IMG/VR virus record: IMGVR_UViG_3300046170_000378
Span: 124,001-188,000 of that record
Strand: one strand, 5' to 3'
DNA from: a virus
DNA: 64,000 nucleotides
The notes under the pieces: model-generated
What the model was told of the DNA's origin: nothing
Seen by the model: only the letters and a program-made list of their open reading frames with translations
Database searches by the model: none
Translations under genes and position numbers: made by a program
In this document: one piece after another, positions 1 to 9,053 of the stretch
Numbering within the stretch: position 1 is the stretch's first letter
Layout: every line of letters starts with the position of its first letter

Positions 1-489
1 AACGGCCTAAGAGCTTATAGATTCCAATATGCTGCAGTTATTGCAGATGTATGTGACTGGTACCCAGAATTTATGAATAGAGAATCAATGTTCTATTATG
101 GTACTAATGCAGTAGAATGCATCGGTTATCTTGCAGATCCTGTAGAAAAGAAAGGTAAAAAGAGTGAAGAATTCTTAGATGCTGTTATGACAAAAATATA
201 CGAAGATACTGGGTCTTTACCGTATAACGCAGAAGATGTTGCTTGTGATTTTATTAGATGGATTGAAAATTATTTAAGGCCAGGCGCAGACTATGCGCAT
301 ATTAATATGGACACTCTTTGGAATTCTTCTGAAATTAAAGACCATCCATATGGCAGACAAAAAGCAATGCTAGATTTGGGGCTTGTAAAAACATTTAATG
401 GAATGACTTCATTTCCATCAGACGATAAAATATTACAAAGCGCTGGAGTATCAGTTGAAGAGTACAAAAAAATGGTAGCAAAAATATGA
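1..489 (+). CDS. Hypothetical protein, 5' end outside the window
   Basis: The reading frame is open from base 1, so the visible 162 residues are the C-terminal part of a longer protein. It is rich in aromatic and acidic residues, with no motif I can assign. Its stop overlaps the next start by four bases (ATGA), which suggests translational coupling to the transferase-like and PLP-enzyme genes downstream. It may therefore belong to the same DNA-base modification operon. That role is inferred only from position; the missing N-terminus could hold the diagnostic domain. Confidence 0.6.
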   Translation, partial: NGLRAYRFQYAAVIADVCDWYPEFMNRESMFYYGTNAVECIGYLADPVEKKGKKSEEFLDAVMTKIYEDTGSLPYNAEDVACDFIRWIENYLRPGADYAHINMDTLWNSSEIKDHPYGRQKAMLDLGLVKTFNGMTSFPSDDKILQSAGVSVEEYKKMVAKI

Positions 490-1592
490 GTAACACTATA
501 AAAGAAATAAAAAAAGTAGCTAAACAAACACCTGATCTGGGTGTTTTGTTTACGTTTGAAGACGATGTTACACAAGAGTATAGAAATATTACATATGATG
601 GTACTTCTACAAATGTTGCATTTAAAAAGAAAAAGCCAGCAGAAAGTTGGATGAAAGATTGGTCAGAAGAAATGAGGCTAGCAAAGTTCTTTGAATTTTG
701 TCACGAGTTTGATAAGAGAGAAGATAAACTTTTGTTAGAAGATTATCAGATATTTTCTCATAGACTACATTGGCACGAGCATCCTTATTGTTATATGATG
801 CAAAAAGAAACAGACTTAGAGAAGCTACTTTATTATACCATTGTTTTCTCTTTTTCAAATGAACATTGGGGTACAATAACTCGCTTAATTAATGAAGGTG
901 AAGAAAAGACTAGGGCACATTTTGTAGAAAACAGACATGCAAGAAATGATTTATTTCAGATCTATTATCCTAAAGGTACAATAGTTAAAGATTGGTTAAT
1001 TGAAGGACCTAAAAAAGCAGCTAAAGACATGGCTCATATTCTAGAAGATTTAGAAAGACCATATACAATGATGGAATTTGCTAAATTATTAGAAGCTTAT
1101 TTTAAAGAACATCAAGGATTTAGGTCACCATTATATCCATGTAAAAACACAGCAAGATATGTTGCAATGAGTAGACCAGATCTGGTTGACCCAGAATCTA
1201 TTTTATTTGGAGGAACTGGACACTTTGATGGCATGCAACAAATATTTGGAGGAGTTAATTTAAATGGAAAAGTAAAATACACGATTGACAAAGATGGTCA
1301 ATTTATTGCAGAAAACAAACACGCTGAAGAATGGCTAAGACAAATGGATGTACTCGTAAATCATCCAAATAATCCAATGGAAAGTCAAAAGTATTTAAAT
1401 GTAGAAGATAAAACATGTTTCTTCTATAAACACATTGCGATTAGTCATGGCATTAAGTCACCTACAAAGAGAATTCCATATACTTGGATATTCGATGGTA
1501 ACTTTAATTTAGCTAAACATCCAGATAAAGAAATTAATGTTAACGCAGACACTACTCGACATTTATGGGGTAGAGATTATCCAAACGAATAA
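486..1592 (+). CDS. Candidate DNA-base hypermodification protein (amino-acid:DNA transferase-like or 5-hmdU kinase helical-domain-like)
   Basis: A 368-residue protein without signal peptide or membrane segment. The central segment around residues 205-260 carries a run of conserved-looking glycines and aromatics (GFRSPLYPCKNTARY, then FGGTGHFDGMQQIFGG). This loosely resembles the helix-hairpin-helix-glycosylase-like families called aGPT-Pplase or amino-acid:DNA transferases, which load amino acids onto phosphorylated 5-hydroxymethyl-dU in phage DNA. The match is by eye and weak. The context is stronger: a PLP enzyme follows after three bases and a dUTPase follows that. It could instead be the helical partner of a 5-hmdU DNA kinase, or a family I do not know. 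Confidence 0.35.
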   Translation: MSNTIKEIKKVAKQTPDLGVLFTFEDDVTQEYRNITYDGTSTNVAFKKKKPAESWMKDWSEEMRLAKFFEFCHEFDKREDKLLLEDYQIFSHRLHWHEHPYCYMMQKETDLEKLLYYTIVFSFSNEHWGTITRLINEGEEKTRAHFVENRHARNDLFQIYYPKGTIVKDWLIEGPKKAAKDMAHILEDLERPYTMMEFAKLLEAYFKEHQGFRSPLYPCKNTARYVAMSRPDLVDPESILFGGTGHFDGMQQIFGGVNLNGKVKYTIDKDGQFIAENKHAEEWLRQMDVLVNHPNNPMESQKYLNVEDKTCFFYKHIAISHGIKSPTKRIPYTWIFDGNFNLAKHPDKEINVNADTTRHLWGRDYPNE

Positions 1593-1595
1593 AAT

Positions 1596-2492
1596 ATGGC
1601 ACACGATAAACACACGACAAGCACAATGAATCAAGATTTAAATCTAATGATGCCAAATAGACAGGCGTGGTTAGATTTGGCCGGTGATTGGCAAGATCCA
1701 CTGGATGATCCAGTTATTGTGAATCATGAAGGATTTAATGTAGTTAGAGATGATTTAATGGGATTTGGATCTAAATGTAGATTTGGTGATATTCTAGTTC
1801 AAAAGGCACCAACGGATACTTTAGTATACGTACAGCCCAGGTTTGGTTTTGCAGGAATATCTCTCGCATATTTAGCCAAAAAATATAATAAGAAACTGGT
1901 ATTATTCATGCCATCGGGCAAAGTAATATCAGATCATCAAGCAATATGTATTGAGAGAGGAGCAATACCTAAATTTAGAAGAATTGCAGCAATGCCTAAT
2001 TTAAATAGAATTGCAAAACAATGGGCAGAAGATAATAATGCAACATTTATTCCACTAGGACTTAAACATGAACTAGTAACTGCAGCCGCAGTAAAGGTTG
2101 CATATGATGTAGCAGAAAAACATGGTTATCCAGAAGAAGTGTGGTCAGCAATATCTACTGGCGTTTTATCTAGATCTTTACAAATTGCATGGCCAGATGC
2201 TGAATTTAATGCAGTCGCGGTTTCTAGAAATATACAGACAGGTGAATTAGGTAGAGCTAAAGTTTGGTCACATCCAAAGGCGTTTGCATCAGATGTTAAT
2301 CCAGAATTTGCACCTCCGTTTCCATCTGCAATGAACTACGATGCAAAGGCTTGGGAATTTATGGTTAAGCATGGAAATCAAGGAGCTTGGTTTTGGAACG
2401 TAGGTGGACAACCTTACCCAGAATCAGAGGAAACTAAAGAAAAAACAAATTCAAAAAGAGAATGGGGAGAAGTTTTAGAAATGGACAAATAA
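1596..2492 (+). CDS. Fold-type II PLP-dependent enzyme, probably for thymine hypermodification
   Basis: A 298-residue protein with the architecture of the ACC deaminase/threonine synthase (tryptophan synthase beta) fold. RDDLMGFGSKCRFGD at residues 51-65 matches the RDDL...GNK motif of ACC deaminase and D-cysteine desulfhydrase relatives, with K60 as the likely Schiff-base lysine. The next block (VYVQPRFGFAGISLAYLAKK) corresponds to the cofactor-phosphate/substrate loop, and STGVLSRSL near residue 185 to a later glycine/serine loop. Related PLP enzymes in some phages act on amino acids attached to hydroxymethyl-uracil in DNA. The three-base spacing to the upstream gene and the following dUTPase fit that role, but the exact substrate cannot be read from the sequence. 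Confidence 0.6.
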   Translation: MAHDKHTTSTMNQDLNLMMPNRQAWLDLAGDWQDPLDDPVIVNHEGFNVVRDDLMGFGSKCRFGDILVQKAPTDTLVYVQPRFGFAGISLAYLAKKYNKKLVLFMPSGKVISDHQAICIERGAIPKFRRIAAMPNLNRIAKQWAEDNNATFIPLGLKHELVTAAAVKVAYDVAEKHGYPEEVWSAISTGVLSRSLQIAWPDAEFNAVAVSRNIQTGELGRAKVWSHPKAFASDVNPEFAPPFPSAMNYDAKAWEFMVKHGNQGAWFWNVGGQPYPESEETKEKTNSKREWGEVLEMDK

Positions 2493-2542
2493 TACTGAAA
2501 CTATCTCACTAAAGATCATAGAATTAATATACACAAAAAAAT

Positions 2543-3007
2543 ATGGCAAACATAGACAACAAATGCGCAGATCTTGATATTCAAGATTATCACAAAGATA
2601 CTAAAGATACTTTTGGTTTACTCTTTGACAAGCAAAAAGAATTGCAATCTAGATTGGGCTTTGACTTTGAAGGTTGGAGCATTAAAGAGATTGCAGATTT
2701 CTGGATGGTAAACAAACATGCAATGAGCGATGAGCTTAATGAAATGTTTGATGCACTAGGTGGAATTAATGACGGTATTGGAAACGCAGGTTGGAAATAC
2801 TGGAAGAAGGACAATGTTAAGACTCCTGAAATGAAAATCGAAGATCTTAGCGAAGAAGATAAGCTAGAATTATTTTATGAGTGGATTGATGGTCTTCATT
2901 TTTATATGAACTTTGCAATTTCTATTGGTATGACAAGTAAAGATATAGTTAACTTGTACATGGCAAAGAATGCTGAGAATCACGATAGACAAGAGCGAGG
3001 ATATTAA
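2543..3007 (+). CDS. Dimeric (all-alpha) dUTPase/dCTPase, T4 gp56-like
   Basis: A 154-residue all-helical protein. The C-terminal half shows the dimeric dUTPase signature: acidic residues in the ELFYEWIDGLHF helix, then a helix ending KNAENHDRQERGY, matching the K-N-x-x-N-x-x-R-Q-x-x-GY motif of the MazG-like dUTPase family. It would hydrolyse dUTP (and perhaps dCTP) to the monophosphate. This lowers dUTP and feeds thymidylate or hydroxymethyl-dUMP synthesis. T4 gp56 is the functional parallel, and dUTP control fits the base-modification genes upstream. A 50-base A-rich leader precedes it with no Shine-Dalgarno. Confidence 0.72.
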   Translation: MANIDNKCADLDIQDYHKDTKDTFGLLFDKQKELQSRLGFDFEGWSIKEIADFWMVNKHAMSDELNEMFDALGGINDGIGNAGWKYWKKDNVKTPEMKIEDLSEEDKLELFYEWIDGLHFYMNFAISIGMTSKDIVNLYMAKNAENHDRQERGY

Positions 3008-3025
3008 TCAAACAACACACATAAT

Positions 3026-4442
3026 ATGTTACTAGACATAGAGCAAAAAGAAAACGAAGTTATTATTAGTTACTACGATAAGGAAGGTAAAGTTTCCTTT
3101 AAAAGATATTCTGTAAATAAATTTGAAAATTGGGTAGTTACTGAAGAAAAGGATCGTTGGAAAGATGTTAAGTTTAGGAACTGGGATAATAGACCTATTA
3201 AAAGATCTATCTCTAGAAGTTTTAATAAATTTAGCCTGCTCTATTTCATGGATTCATTGCCTGAAAAAGATCAAGAAGAAATCTTTGAATTTAATATGCC
3301 ACGTACATACTTTGTGGATATTGAAACTGAAATTGTAGATGGATTCCCAAAAGCAGAAGAAGCAAAAACTAGAATTCTATCGTTTTCTATTATTACACCC
3401 TGAGCGCAAAGCAATTGTTTTAGGTTTAGAAGACATGAGTTCTGATCAGATCAAGAAAATTGAAGAAGATACCAATAAACACTTCAAAGATTATGATCAA
3501 GACTGGGAATTTAGTTATTACAAGTTTGACGACGAGTATAACATGGTTTATAGTTTCTTACATAAGTTTTTACCTAAGTTCCCAATGATGACTGGTTGGA
3601 ACTTCATTAACTATGACTGGCAGTATATAGTAAACAGATGTAAGAGATTACAAATCGACCTGACTGATGTGGCTATCACTGGATCACTAGATCGAAATGA
3701 TAGTAGACCATTGCACATGGGTATTCTAGATTACATGCAATTATATGATAAATATGATAGATCAGTTGCAGTAAAAGAATCTAATTCTTTAGATTTTGTA
3801 TCGAGCTCAGTATTAGATGTTGCAAAAATCAAATACACTGGTGGATTACAAGAACTTTATGAAGATAATTTTCAAAAGTACATTTACTATAACGTAGTCG
3901 ATTCTTGTCTGGTATATTACATAGATCAACAACTTAGATCCATGGAAGTACTATTGACATTGGCAACTATCACAAGAATGCCGCTTTATAAAGCAGCATC
4001 TCCAGTGGCAGTAACTGAAGCACTTATAGCTAGAAAGCTAATAGGTCAGAATAAAAAAATTGGAATGGAATGGAATAAAGAAGATGCTAAAAAAGATGGC
4101 AAATTCGAAGGAGCATTTGTTAAACAGCCTATTGTAGGCTATTACTCTGGAGTTTCTGCGTTTGACTTTGCATCTCTGTATCCATCAATCATGCGTCAAT
4201 TTAATATATCTCCGGATGCATTTATTGAACAAGTGAATGAAATGGAAATTCCAGAAAGAAGAAAAGACAAAGATGTCATTGTCTGCGAAAACGGTGTTGT
4301 ATATAAGAAAGAAGATAGTATTCTTAAAAAGATACTAGCAGATTTATATGGTCAAAGAAAGGACTATAAAAGAACTTCTTACGAGTATTATGAAAAAGCC
4401 CATGAACTAGAAAAAAAATTAAAGAAAAAAATTAAGGTCTAA
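3026..4442 (+). CDS. 43A: DNA polymerase B family, N-terminal half (exonuclease and first palm segment), one frameshift
   Basis: This is the first half of a T4 gp43-type polymerase, about 472 residues once one frameshift at the CCC run 3398-3400 is repaired by removing a C. The exonuclease motifs are visible: YFVDIETE (Exo I), TGWNFINYDWQYI (Exo II) and YNVVDSCLVYYID (Exo III). Palm motif A is FDFASLYPSIMRQFNISP. The protein ends in a basic helix soon after QRKDYK, at the tip of the fingers. All three forward frames close within a few bases of 4442, so this end is real and not an indel effect. The fingers return helix, motif B and motif C are encoded 4.6 kb away at 9054-10262. No intein sequence is present. 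Confidence 0.88.
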
Positions 4443-4468
4443 TTTTTAGAAAAAAGAAATAGTAGCAT

Positions 4469-4478
4469 GATATATAAA
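4469..4478 (+). promoter_or_regulatory. Candidate late promoter upstream of nrdB
   Basis: The exact GATATATAAA motif seen before many structural genes occurs here, 115 bases before nrdB. An ATG just before it opens a 33-codon hydrophobic reading frame (4467-4568, stop before nrdB), which may be a small membrane peptide or chance. The remaining intergenic sequence contains a short palindrome (AGCAGCGCTGCT, 4484-4495). Confidence 0.35.
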
Positions 4479-4593
4479 ATCCTAGCAGCGCTGCTATTAT
4501 TCTTACATCTAAATAGATTAGACTGGGTCTTACATAAGGCCCATTGTAGTCTTAACTGGATTCTGTAAAAAAACTTAAAAAAATAATAGCAAT

Positions 4594-5604
4594 ATGTCAA
4601 ATCTCTTTAAAGAACGCTTAGAATACAAACCGTTCGAATATCCTGAATACTATAACGAAGGTTGGCTTAAACAGGCCCAAGCCTTTTGGTTACACACTGA
4701 AATCTCAATGCAAGGTGATGTAAAAGATTGGAATGAAAATCTTATGCCACATGAAAAAAACCTTGTAGGTAATATTCTTTTGGGTTTTGCTCAAACCGAA
4801 TGTGCAGTTTCAGACTATTGGACTAATATGGTAACGAGTTGGTTTCCTAAACATGAGATTAGACAAATGGCTATGATGTTTGGATCACAAGAAACAATAC
4901 ATGCAGTTGCATATTCATATCTTAATGAAACATTGGGCTTAGAGGATTTTGCAGCATTTTTACACGAACCTGCAATTGCCGAAAAGTTTGACCTATTAAC
5001 TTCAACTTCTGCAGATTACACACATGAAGATCTAGCAGTTAATGAAGATGCTAGAAAAGAAGTCGCTAGATCATTAGCTATTTTCTCAGCATTTGCTGAA
5101 GGTGTTTCACTCTACAGTTCTTTTGCGGTTTTATATAGTTTCCAAATGAGAAACTTACTTAAAGGAATTGGCCAACAAATGAAGTGGTCAGTAAGAGATG
5201 AGTCTTTGCACTCAAAGATGGGATGCCAGTTATTCAGACACATGTGTACAGAGTATCCAGAATTAAAGGATCAAGTAGAATCAGAAGTTTTAGAAGCTGC
5301 TAGATTAATGGTTGAAATGGAACACAAGTTTATTGATAAAATGTTTGAGCAAGGTGATCTTGCAAATATGGAAGCAGAAAATCTAAAACATTTTATTGTT
5401 AAAAGAGCTAATGAAAAGATTGCAGAGCTTGGATACACCGATGGTCCTTTTATGGAATTAGATGATGAAAAAGCAAGTAACTTAGATTGGTTTTATCACC
5501 TAACAGGTGGACATACGCACACCGACTTTTTTGCTATCAGACCTACTGACTACGCAAAAGCAGGAGAAGACGAGAATTGGGACGAGGATGACTTGTTCGA
5601 CTAA
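4594..5604 (+). CDS. nrdB: Class Ia ribonucleotide reductase small (beta) subunit
   Basis: A 336-residue protein with the complete di-iron set. Visible are the first glutamate in TEISMQGDVKDW, a second in AQTECAVSDYW, the E-x-x-H pair in GSQETIHAVAYSY with a following tyrosine as likely radical site, another glutamate in FAEGVSLYSS and the last E-x-x-H in RDESLHSKMG. The acidic C-terminus ending DEDDLFD is the usual tail that docks on NrdA. It supplies the tyrosyl radical for NDP reduction in the cytoplasm. nrdA follows after 14 bases, so the two are co-transcribed. The pair sits between the two halves of the polymerase gene. Confidence 0.93.
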   Translation: MSNLFKERLEYKPFEYPEYYNEGWLKQAQAFWLHTEISMQGDVKDWNENLMPHEKNLVGNILLGFAQTECAVSDYWTNMVTSWFPKHEIRQMAMMFGSQETIHAVAYSYLNETLGLEDFAAFLHEPAIAEKFDLLTSTSADYTHEDLAVNEDARKEVARSLAIFSAFAEGVSLYSSFAVLYSFQMRNLLKGIGQQMKWSVRDESLHSKMGCQLFRHMCTEYPELKDQVESEVLEAARLMVEMEHKFIDKMFEQGDLANMEAENLKHFIVKRANEKIAELGYTDGPFMELDDEKASNLDWFYHLTGGHTHTDFFAIRPTDYAKAGEDENWDEDDLFD

Positions 5605-5618
5605 TACAGATAATAAAA

Positions 5619-7456
5619 ATGAGTAAAGAAAATAAAGTAAACTATGGAGCTTCATTAGGTTGGGAGCTAGGTGTTGATTTCCCAACATGGGGAAACACAG
5701 AGATATACGTTAAGACAATAAGCAAAGGATATTGTTACCAAGATGAAACGCCAAAAGGATGCATATTGGAGAGTTGCAACTACAATTGCTAAAAGATTAG
5801 GTAAACCTGAACTTGCATCGAAATTTTTTGATTATATATGGAAAGGTTGGTTGAATCTAGCCTCACCGGTTCTTTCAAACACTGGGCTAGAAAGAGGACT
5901 TCCTATTTCATGTTTTGGTATTGATGTCGCTGATTCTATTCATGACATTGGAGCTAAAAACTTAGAAATGATGTTACTCGCTAAGCATGGTGGAGGTGTT
6001 GGACTAGGTATTAATCAAATTAGACCAGCGGGTGCAAAAATCACAGGTAATGGAACAAGCGACGGAGTCGTACCGTTCTGTAAAATATATGACTCTACAA
6101 TCCTTGCTACTAACCAAGGGTCTGTCAGACGTGGAGCTGCGTCAGTTAATATTGATATTGAACATGATGATTTCTGGGAATGGCTAGAAATTAGAGAACC
6201 TAAAGGTGATGTAAATAGACAATCTTTAAATCTACATCAATGTGCTGTTGTTCCAGATGGTTTTATGCAAAAAGTAGAAGCAGGTGATAAGGAATCTCGT
6301 AAAAGATGGGCTGCACTTTTAAGAAAGCGTAGATCTACAGGAGAACCATATATCATGTATAAAGGAAATGTAAATAGAGCTAATCCAGAAGCATATCACA
6401 AAAATGGATTAAAAGTTTATATGACCAATATTTGTTCTGAAATTACATTACACACAGATGAATCGCATTCATTTCGTATGTTGTTTATCATCTGTAAACC
6501 TTGGCAAAATACAACGAATGGAAAGATACTGATCTTATTTACACCGCGACTTGGTTTTTAGATGGTGTTATGGAAGAATTTATCCAAAAGGCTAAATTTA
6601 TGAGAGGTTTTGAAAACTCAATTAGATCAGCTGAAAAAGGAAGAGCATTAGGACTTGGTGTATTAGGATGGCATACATATCTACAAGAAAAAAATATTCC
6701 ATTTGATTCTCTATCTGCTCAATTTGAAACACGTAAAATATTTTCACAATTAAAGATAGAATCTGAAAGAGCATCTAGAGATTTAGCTACAGAATATGGT
6801 GAACCACTTTGGTGCGTAGGGACTGGAATGAGAAACACACACCTAAGAGCTATTGCTCCTACAGTAACTAATTCAAAACTTAGTGGAAATGTTTCACCTG
6901 GTATTGAGCCATGGGCAGCAAATCTATTAACAGAACAAACAGCTAAAGGGCACTTTCATCAGAAAAAACCCAACATTAGAAAAGGTTTTAGAAACTATCG
7001 GTAAAAATACTAAAACAACATGGGACAAGATATTAGAAGATGGTGGTTCGGTTTTAGGTTTACCATGGATTGAAGATTATTTTGTTTCCTTCGTTTTCAG
7101 ATAACGATGGAACTGCAGGTATTCAAAAACCATTGACTCAAAAACAATTGGAAAAATTACCAACGTTAGAGCAGGCCGATTATATTCCCATGAAAGATGT
7201 ATTTAGAACATTTAAGGAAATTAATCAATTAGATCTAGTAAGACAAGCGGGTATTAGACAACAATATGTTGATCAAGCTGCAAGTTTAAATCTAGCTTTC
7301 CCAAAAGAAGCTGAACCCAAATTCATAAATCAAGTACACTTAGAAGCATACAGAAAGGGCGTAAAAACACTTTACTATATGAGAACTGAAAGTGTACTTA
7401 GAGGAGATATTGCTGCATCTGCTACAGATCCCGACTGTGCAGCGTGTGACGGATAA
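5619..7456 (+). CDS. nrdA: Ribonucleotide reductase large (alpha) subunit, five frameshifts
   Basis: After repair this is about 610 residues, shorter than cellular NrdA (about 750) because the N-terminal ATP cone is absent; overall activity regulation is probably lost. Catalytic features remain: the redox cysteine in PISCFG, NICSE (Asn/Cys/Glu), CCLSSVNLAKY, the tyrosine pair in TLYYMRTESV and a C-terminal CAAC. The frame is broken at AAAA 5753-5756, TTT 6472-6474, CC 6499-6500, GGG 6958-6960 and TTTT 7080-7083. Each break is corrected by deleting one base, and the protein between them is conserved. Five identical-type breaks in one gene argue for consensus error. The start at 5619 follows the nrdB stop closely. 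Confidence 0.88.
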
Positions 7457-7512
7457 AAATAAAAAGGTGAGGTTTGAAGACCTCGTCTTAGGACCGGGAT
7501 AGTTCTCGGAAA

Positions 7513-7550
7513 GAGGCCAGACGTATCGCTACTGTCTGGCCTCGCTTTTT
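7513..7550 (+). terminator. Rho-independent terminator after nrdA
   Basis: A perfect 10-bp stem (GAGGCCAGAC at 7513-7522 with GTCTGGCCTC at 7534-7543) is followed by G-C and five T. A smaller hairpin (GAGGT/ACCTC) lies just upstream near 7474-7490, so the nrdA 3' end may be more structured than a simple terminator. Confidence 0.8.
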
Positions 7551-7600
7551 ATAAAGAATTATCATATTAACAATCAAATGTTAATTATTTTAGATAAAAA

Positions 7601-7630
7601 ATGAAACCTTTTTTGTTTACATGGTATAAT
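7601..7630 (+). promoter_or_regulatory. Promoter: ATGAAACC box and TATAAT
   Basis: ATGAAA at 7601-7606 and TATAAT at 7625-7630 with an 18-base spacer match the TTGAAAC-N18/19-TATAA family seen repeatedly in this window. It would transcribe the outer-membrane protein gene after the nrdA terminator. Confidence 0.55.
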
Positions 7631-7650
7631 AGACCAATTAACAAAGAAAA

Positions 7651-7743
7651 ATGAACACAACTTCATTATACTTATTAACAAAGACTGCTAAAAATAACAG
7701 CAGCACATCTATCTTTACTCCTAGAACTGTTATCACAGACTGA
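7651..7743 (+). CDS. Possible 30-residue leader peptide
   Basis: A 30-codon frame, rich in Ser and Thr, starts 20 bases after the TATAAT promoter and ends 30 bases before the outer-membrane protein gene. No domain is recognisable. It could be a leader peptide or chance coding in a 140-base untranslated region. Confidence 0.25.
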   Translation: MNTTSLYLLTKTAKNNSSTSIFTPRTVITD

Positions 7744-7772
7744 TAGATTTATTTTAACCAAAACATTTTAAT

Positions 7773-8189
7773 ATGAAAAATTTTATTTTAACATTAGCCC
7801 TTGTGGCATTGACAACATTCGGTGCAAATGCACAGAATGCAAAAGGTGACTGGTACGTAGGTACTGGCGATATTACTAACACGGCTTGGACTGAATTATC
7901 AATCCAACCAACAATCGGTTATGCATTTGCAGATAACTACATGGTGGGAATGAGCCTTTCACAGGCAGATTCAACTGAAGACATGTCTTTAGGCCTAGAA
8001 GGAAGATATTTCCACAAAGGGTTTTTTGGATATGTAGGACTTAATGATTTTGATTTCGATCAACTTCAATTAGGCGTAGGTAAAATGTTCGCATTCCATA
8101 AAGGATCTATGTTTGTAGATCCAAAAATCGTTTACGATTTAGGAACTGAGACAACTAACCTTCAAATCGGCTTTGGTTTAAAGTTCTAA
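7773..8189 (+). CDS. Small outer-membrane beta-barrel protein with signal peptide
   Basis: A 138-residue protein. Residues 1-20 are a classic Sec signal peptide (MKNFILTLALVALTTFGANA, cleavage expected before QNAKGD). The mature part alternates polar and hydrophobic residues in about eight short strands and ends in an aromatic residue (GFGLKF), the usual outer-membrane insertion signal. It resembles Bacteroidetes porin-family or OmpW/opacity-type barrels, not a virion protein. It is a single-gene unit with its own promoter and terminator, placed between replication genes. A role at the infected-cell surface, such as superinfection exclusion, receptor masking or envelope maintenance, is inference. 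It was possibly acquired from a host. Confidence 0.8.
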   Translation: MKNFILTLALVALTTFGANAQNAKGDWYVGTGDITNTAWTELSIQPTIGYAFADNYMVGMSLSQADSTEDMSLGLEGRYFHKGFFGYVGLNDFDFDQLQLGVGKMFAFHKGSMFVDPKIVYDLGTETTNLQIGFGLKF

Positions 8190-8214
8190 ACTAAAACTGA
8201 TTTGGTTAAATTAT

Positions 8215-8246
8215 AAGCCCGAGTTTCTAGGATCTCGGGCTTTTTT
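8215..8246 (+). terminator. Rho-independent terminator after the outer-membrane gene
   Basis: AGCCCGAG (8216-8223) pairs with CTCGGGCT (8234-8241) and runs into TTTTTT. The -35-like box of the clamp promoter begins two bases later. Confidence 0.85.
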
Positions 8247-8247
8247 A

Positions 8248-8277
8248 TTGAAACATTTTAATAAGACAAAGTATAAT
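8248..8277 (+). promoter_or_regulatory. Promoter for the sliding clamp: TTGAAAC and TATAAT
   Basis: TTGAAA at 8248-8253 and TATAAT at 8272-8277, 18 bases apart, 29 bases before the clamp start. This is the best match to the TTGAAAC/TATAA family in the window. Confidence 0.65.
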
Positions 8278-8306
8278 AATAAATCATTATCAAAAAACAA
8301 ATATTT

Positions 8307-9051
8307 ATGAAACTTAAATTAGATCGTATTGACCAGCATGCTTTGACAGCATTCATCAACAGAGTAAAACCGATTGATTCTTTCATTTACATGAAAATTG
8401 CAGATGGAACAATTAATTCAACAGTTTATCTTCCACAAAGAGATGCAGTAAAACATCACTCAGTAGAAGTAAGTACTATTTTTCAAGTAGAAGAATGGCC
8501 AGAAAACTGACAAAGAAATGAAAATTGCATTCTTTGAAGGTAACAAAGTAATCGAAGCTATTAAGCACTTTGATGCAGATGCAATTAAAGGTGAAATTGA
8601 ATTCATCGAAAACGACAATGAATTAGTAGCATCTTCGCTACGTATTTTCAATGATGAGCTAGAAATTACTTTAGCTTGTTCAGAGCCTTCACTTGGCTTT
8701 AAAGATCTTACACAAGATCAGATTGATGCAATCTTTGCAAGAGAAGATAGTAAATTTGACTTTAGCTTTGACACTCACATGATAGGTAAAGTTAAAAATC
8801 TATTTTCACTAGATAAAGATGAAACATTTAGCATTAAATCTGATGTATCAGGTGTAAGCGTAAGTGGTAAATCATTTAGCGTTGTAATCAATCCAGATAC
8901 AAGCGGAAATGGTGAAGTAACAGTTTATAAAAAGTACTTAAGCTTACTTGACAAAGACGAACAAACAGTATATGTTTCAGGATCAAAGGTTGTTTTTAAC
9001 TCCAATGACACAAATACATTACTAACTGTTTCAACTTGTCAAACAGCATAA
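8307..9051 (+). CDS. 45: Sliding clamp, T4 gp45-like, one frameshift
   Basis: Two adjoining segments (67 and 177 residues) join into one clamp of about 247 residues (T4 gp45 has 228) when one A is removed from the AAAA run 8503-8506, giving EEWPETDKEMKIAFFEG. The alternating beta-strand/helix pattern (KIAFFEGNKVIEAIKHF, then the VSGKSFSVVINPD and TVYVSGSKVVFNSNDTNTLL strands) fits the gp45/PCNA fold. It would tether the polymerase and, as in T4, act as mobile activator of late transcription with gp33 and gp55. The C-terminal polymerase gene starts two bases after its stop, so the two are translationally linked. Confidence 0.78.
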
Positions 9052-9053
9052 GT

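Noticed and set aside
2495-2532. TTGAAAC/TATAA-type promoter before the dUTPase
   Set aside because: CTGAAAC is present but the nearest TATA-like sequence is too far away (about 27 bases).
9036-9053. TTG at 9036 as start of the polymerase C-terminal gene
   Set aside because: It lies inside the clamp gene; ATG 9054, two bases after the clamp stop, is the natural start.
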